NCBI GenBank assembly: GCA_021156225.1 | Contig: JAJNBN010000293.1 | Coordinates: forward strand, 1 to 5,382 | DNA length: 5,382 nt | Direction: 5' to 3' | Source of the DNA: Verrucomicrobiota bacterium | GTDB taxonomy: Bacteria; Verrucomicrobiota; Verrucomicrobiia; Limisphaerales; JAEYXS01 | Part shown: positions 5,026-5,382 of the stretch, in pieces | Position numbering within the stretch: position 1 is the first letter of the stretch | Layout: the number at the start of each line of letters is the position of its first letter | The notes under the pieces: generated by a model | Databases searched by the model: none | Seen by the model: the letters and a program-made list of their open reading frames with translations, nothing else | Told to the model about the DNA's origin: nothing | Made by a program: the position numbers and the translations under genes

Positions 5026-5382
5026 GTGGATTTGAAGGATATCAAGGCGGTCATCGATTTGATGAAGAAAAACGCCATTACAGAGTTCGAGCTAGAAAAA
5101 CAAGAATTCAAGATCAAGCTCAAGCGTGGCGGCAATGGTGGCCCCGCAGTGCAGGCATACGATGATCAGCCTGCGGTTATGATCTCCGGCGCTCCAGTTG
5201 CGGCGCTCCCTGCTGCCGCTTCTGCCGGTGCGGCGCCCGCAGTGTCCAACGACTTGGACATCAAATCACCCATGATTGGCACGTTCTATCGCGCCCCATC
5301 ACCGGAATCCGCCTCTTACGTGGAAATCGGCACCGAAGTGAATCCTGATTCCGTGGTCTGCATCATTGAGGCCATGAAAGTC
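5026..5382 (+). CDS. accB: Biotin carboxyl carrier protein of acetyl-CoA carboxylase (3'-truncated)
   Basis: AccB carries biotin between the biotin carboxylase (AccC) and carboxyltransferase (AccAD) in malonyl-CoA formation, the first committed step of fatty-acid synthesis in the cytoplasm. The 119 visible residues start at GTG with the typical N-terminus MDLKDIKAVIDLMKKN and a FELEKQEFKIKLKRG strand region (21-35). An Ala/Pro/Ser-rich flexible linker follows (about 55-75). The biotinyl domain begins IKSPMIGTFYRAPSPES (79-95), including the TFYRAPSP 'thumb' typical of AccB rather than other biotin carriers. The window ends in EAMKV, so the biotin-accepting Lys118 is the second-last residue seen; about 40 more residues are expected by family length. 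Val after the Lys, in place of the usual Met, is a common variant. accC would be expected directly downstream. Confidence 0.96.
   Translation, partial: MDLKDIKAVIDLMKKNAITEFELEKQEFKIKLKRGGNGGPAVQAYDDQPAVMISGAPVAALPAAASAGAAPAVSNDLDIKSPMIGTFYRAPSPESASYVEIGTEVNPDSVVCIIEAMKV

Noticed and set aside
1..5382. CRISPR array, tRNA, rRNA, transposase, toxin-antitoxin or phage genes
   Set aside because: No evenly spaced repeats, cloverleaf pattern, rRNA-like sequence or protein motifs of these classes were seen on either strand.

Overview
The window looks like a chromosomal segment from a free-living, Gram-negative-type bacterium of moderately high G+C content. The best guess is a Verrucomicrobiota-like lineage. 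That rests on an O-antigen ligase-type membrane protein placed directly before aroQ and accB, weak or missing Shine-Dalgarno sequences at several starts, and intergenic DNA filled with palindromic repeat-like sequence. The taxonomic guess is inference; no rRNA or other marker gene is present.

Layout. (1) Positions 3-743 (+) hold the C-terminal part of a tetratricopeptide-repeat protein with a C-terminal membrane anchor; its start lies outside the window. (2) A short intergenic stretch with a perfect 8-bp hairpin separates it from two convergent genes on the minus strand. (3) The minus-strand pair is a protein of unknown function with a C-terminal Sel1-like repeat (1239-2078), coupled through a TGATG overlap to a small two-helix membrane protein (865-1239). 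(4) About 850 bases (2079-2932) without a convincing gene carry a 20-bp exact direct repeat, two G+C-rich imperfect palindromes, a 9-bp inverted repeat and a degenerate CACGAATT-type tandem repeat. (5) On the plus strand, an O-antigen ligase/polymerase-family protein (2933-4372) overlaps aroQ (type II 3-dehydroquinate dehydratase, 4369-4806) by ATGA. (6) A 219-base leader with a possible promoter and a terminator-type hairpin precedes accB (biotin carboxyl carrier protein), which starts at GTG 5026 and runs off the window just after its biotinylated lysine.

How they fit together. AroQ serves the shikimate pathway, AccB serves fatty-acid synthesis (accC would be expected just downstream), and the ligase-family protein serves surface-polysaccharide assembly. 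This is mostly housekeeping biosynthesis with an envelope gene joined to it. The minus-strand pair and the TPR protein are of unknown function. I see no mobile element, CRISPR array, toxin-antitoxin pair or defence system, and no convincing sign of a wholly new system. The points most worth checking are the possible attenuator ahead of accB, the repeat-rich intergenic block, and the unknown Sel1-repeat/two-helix membrane gene pair.
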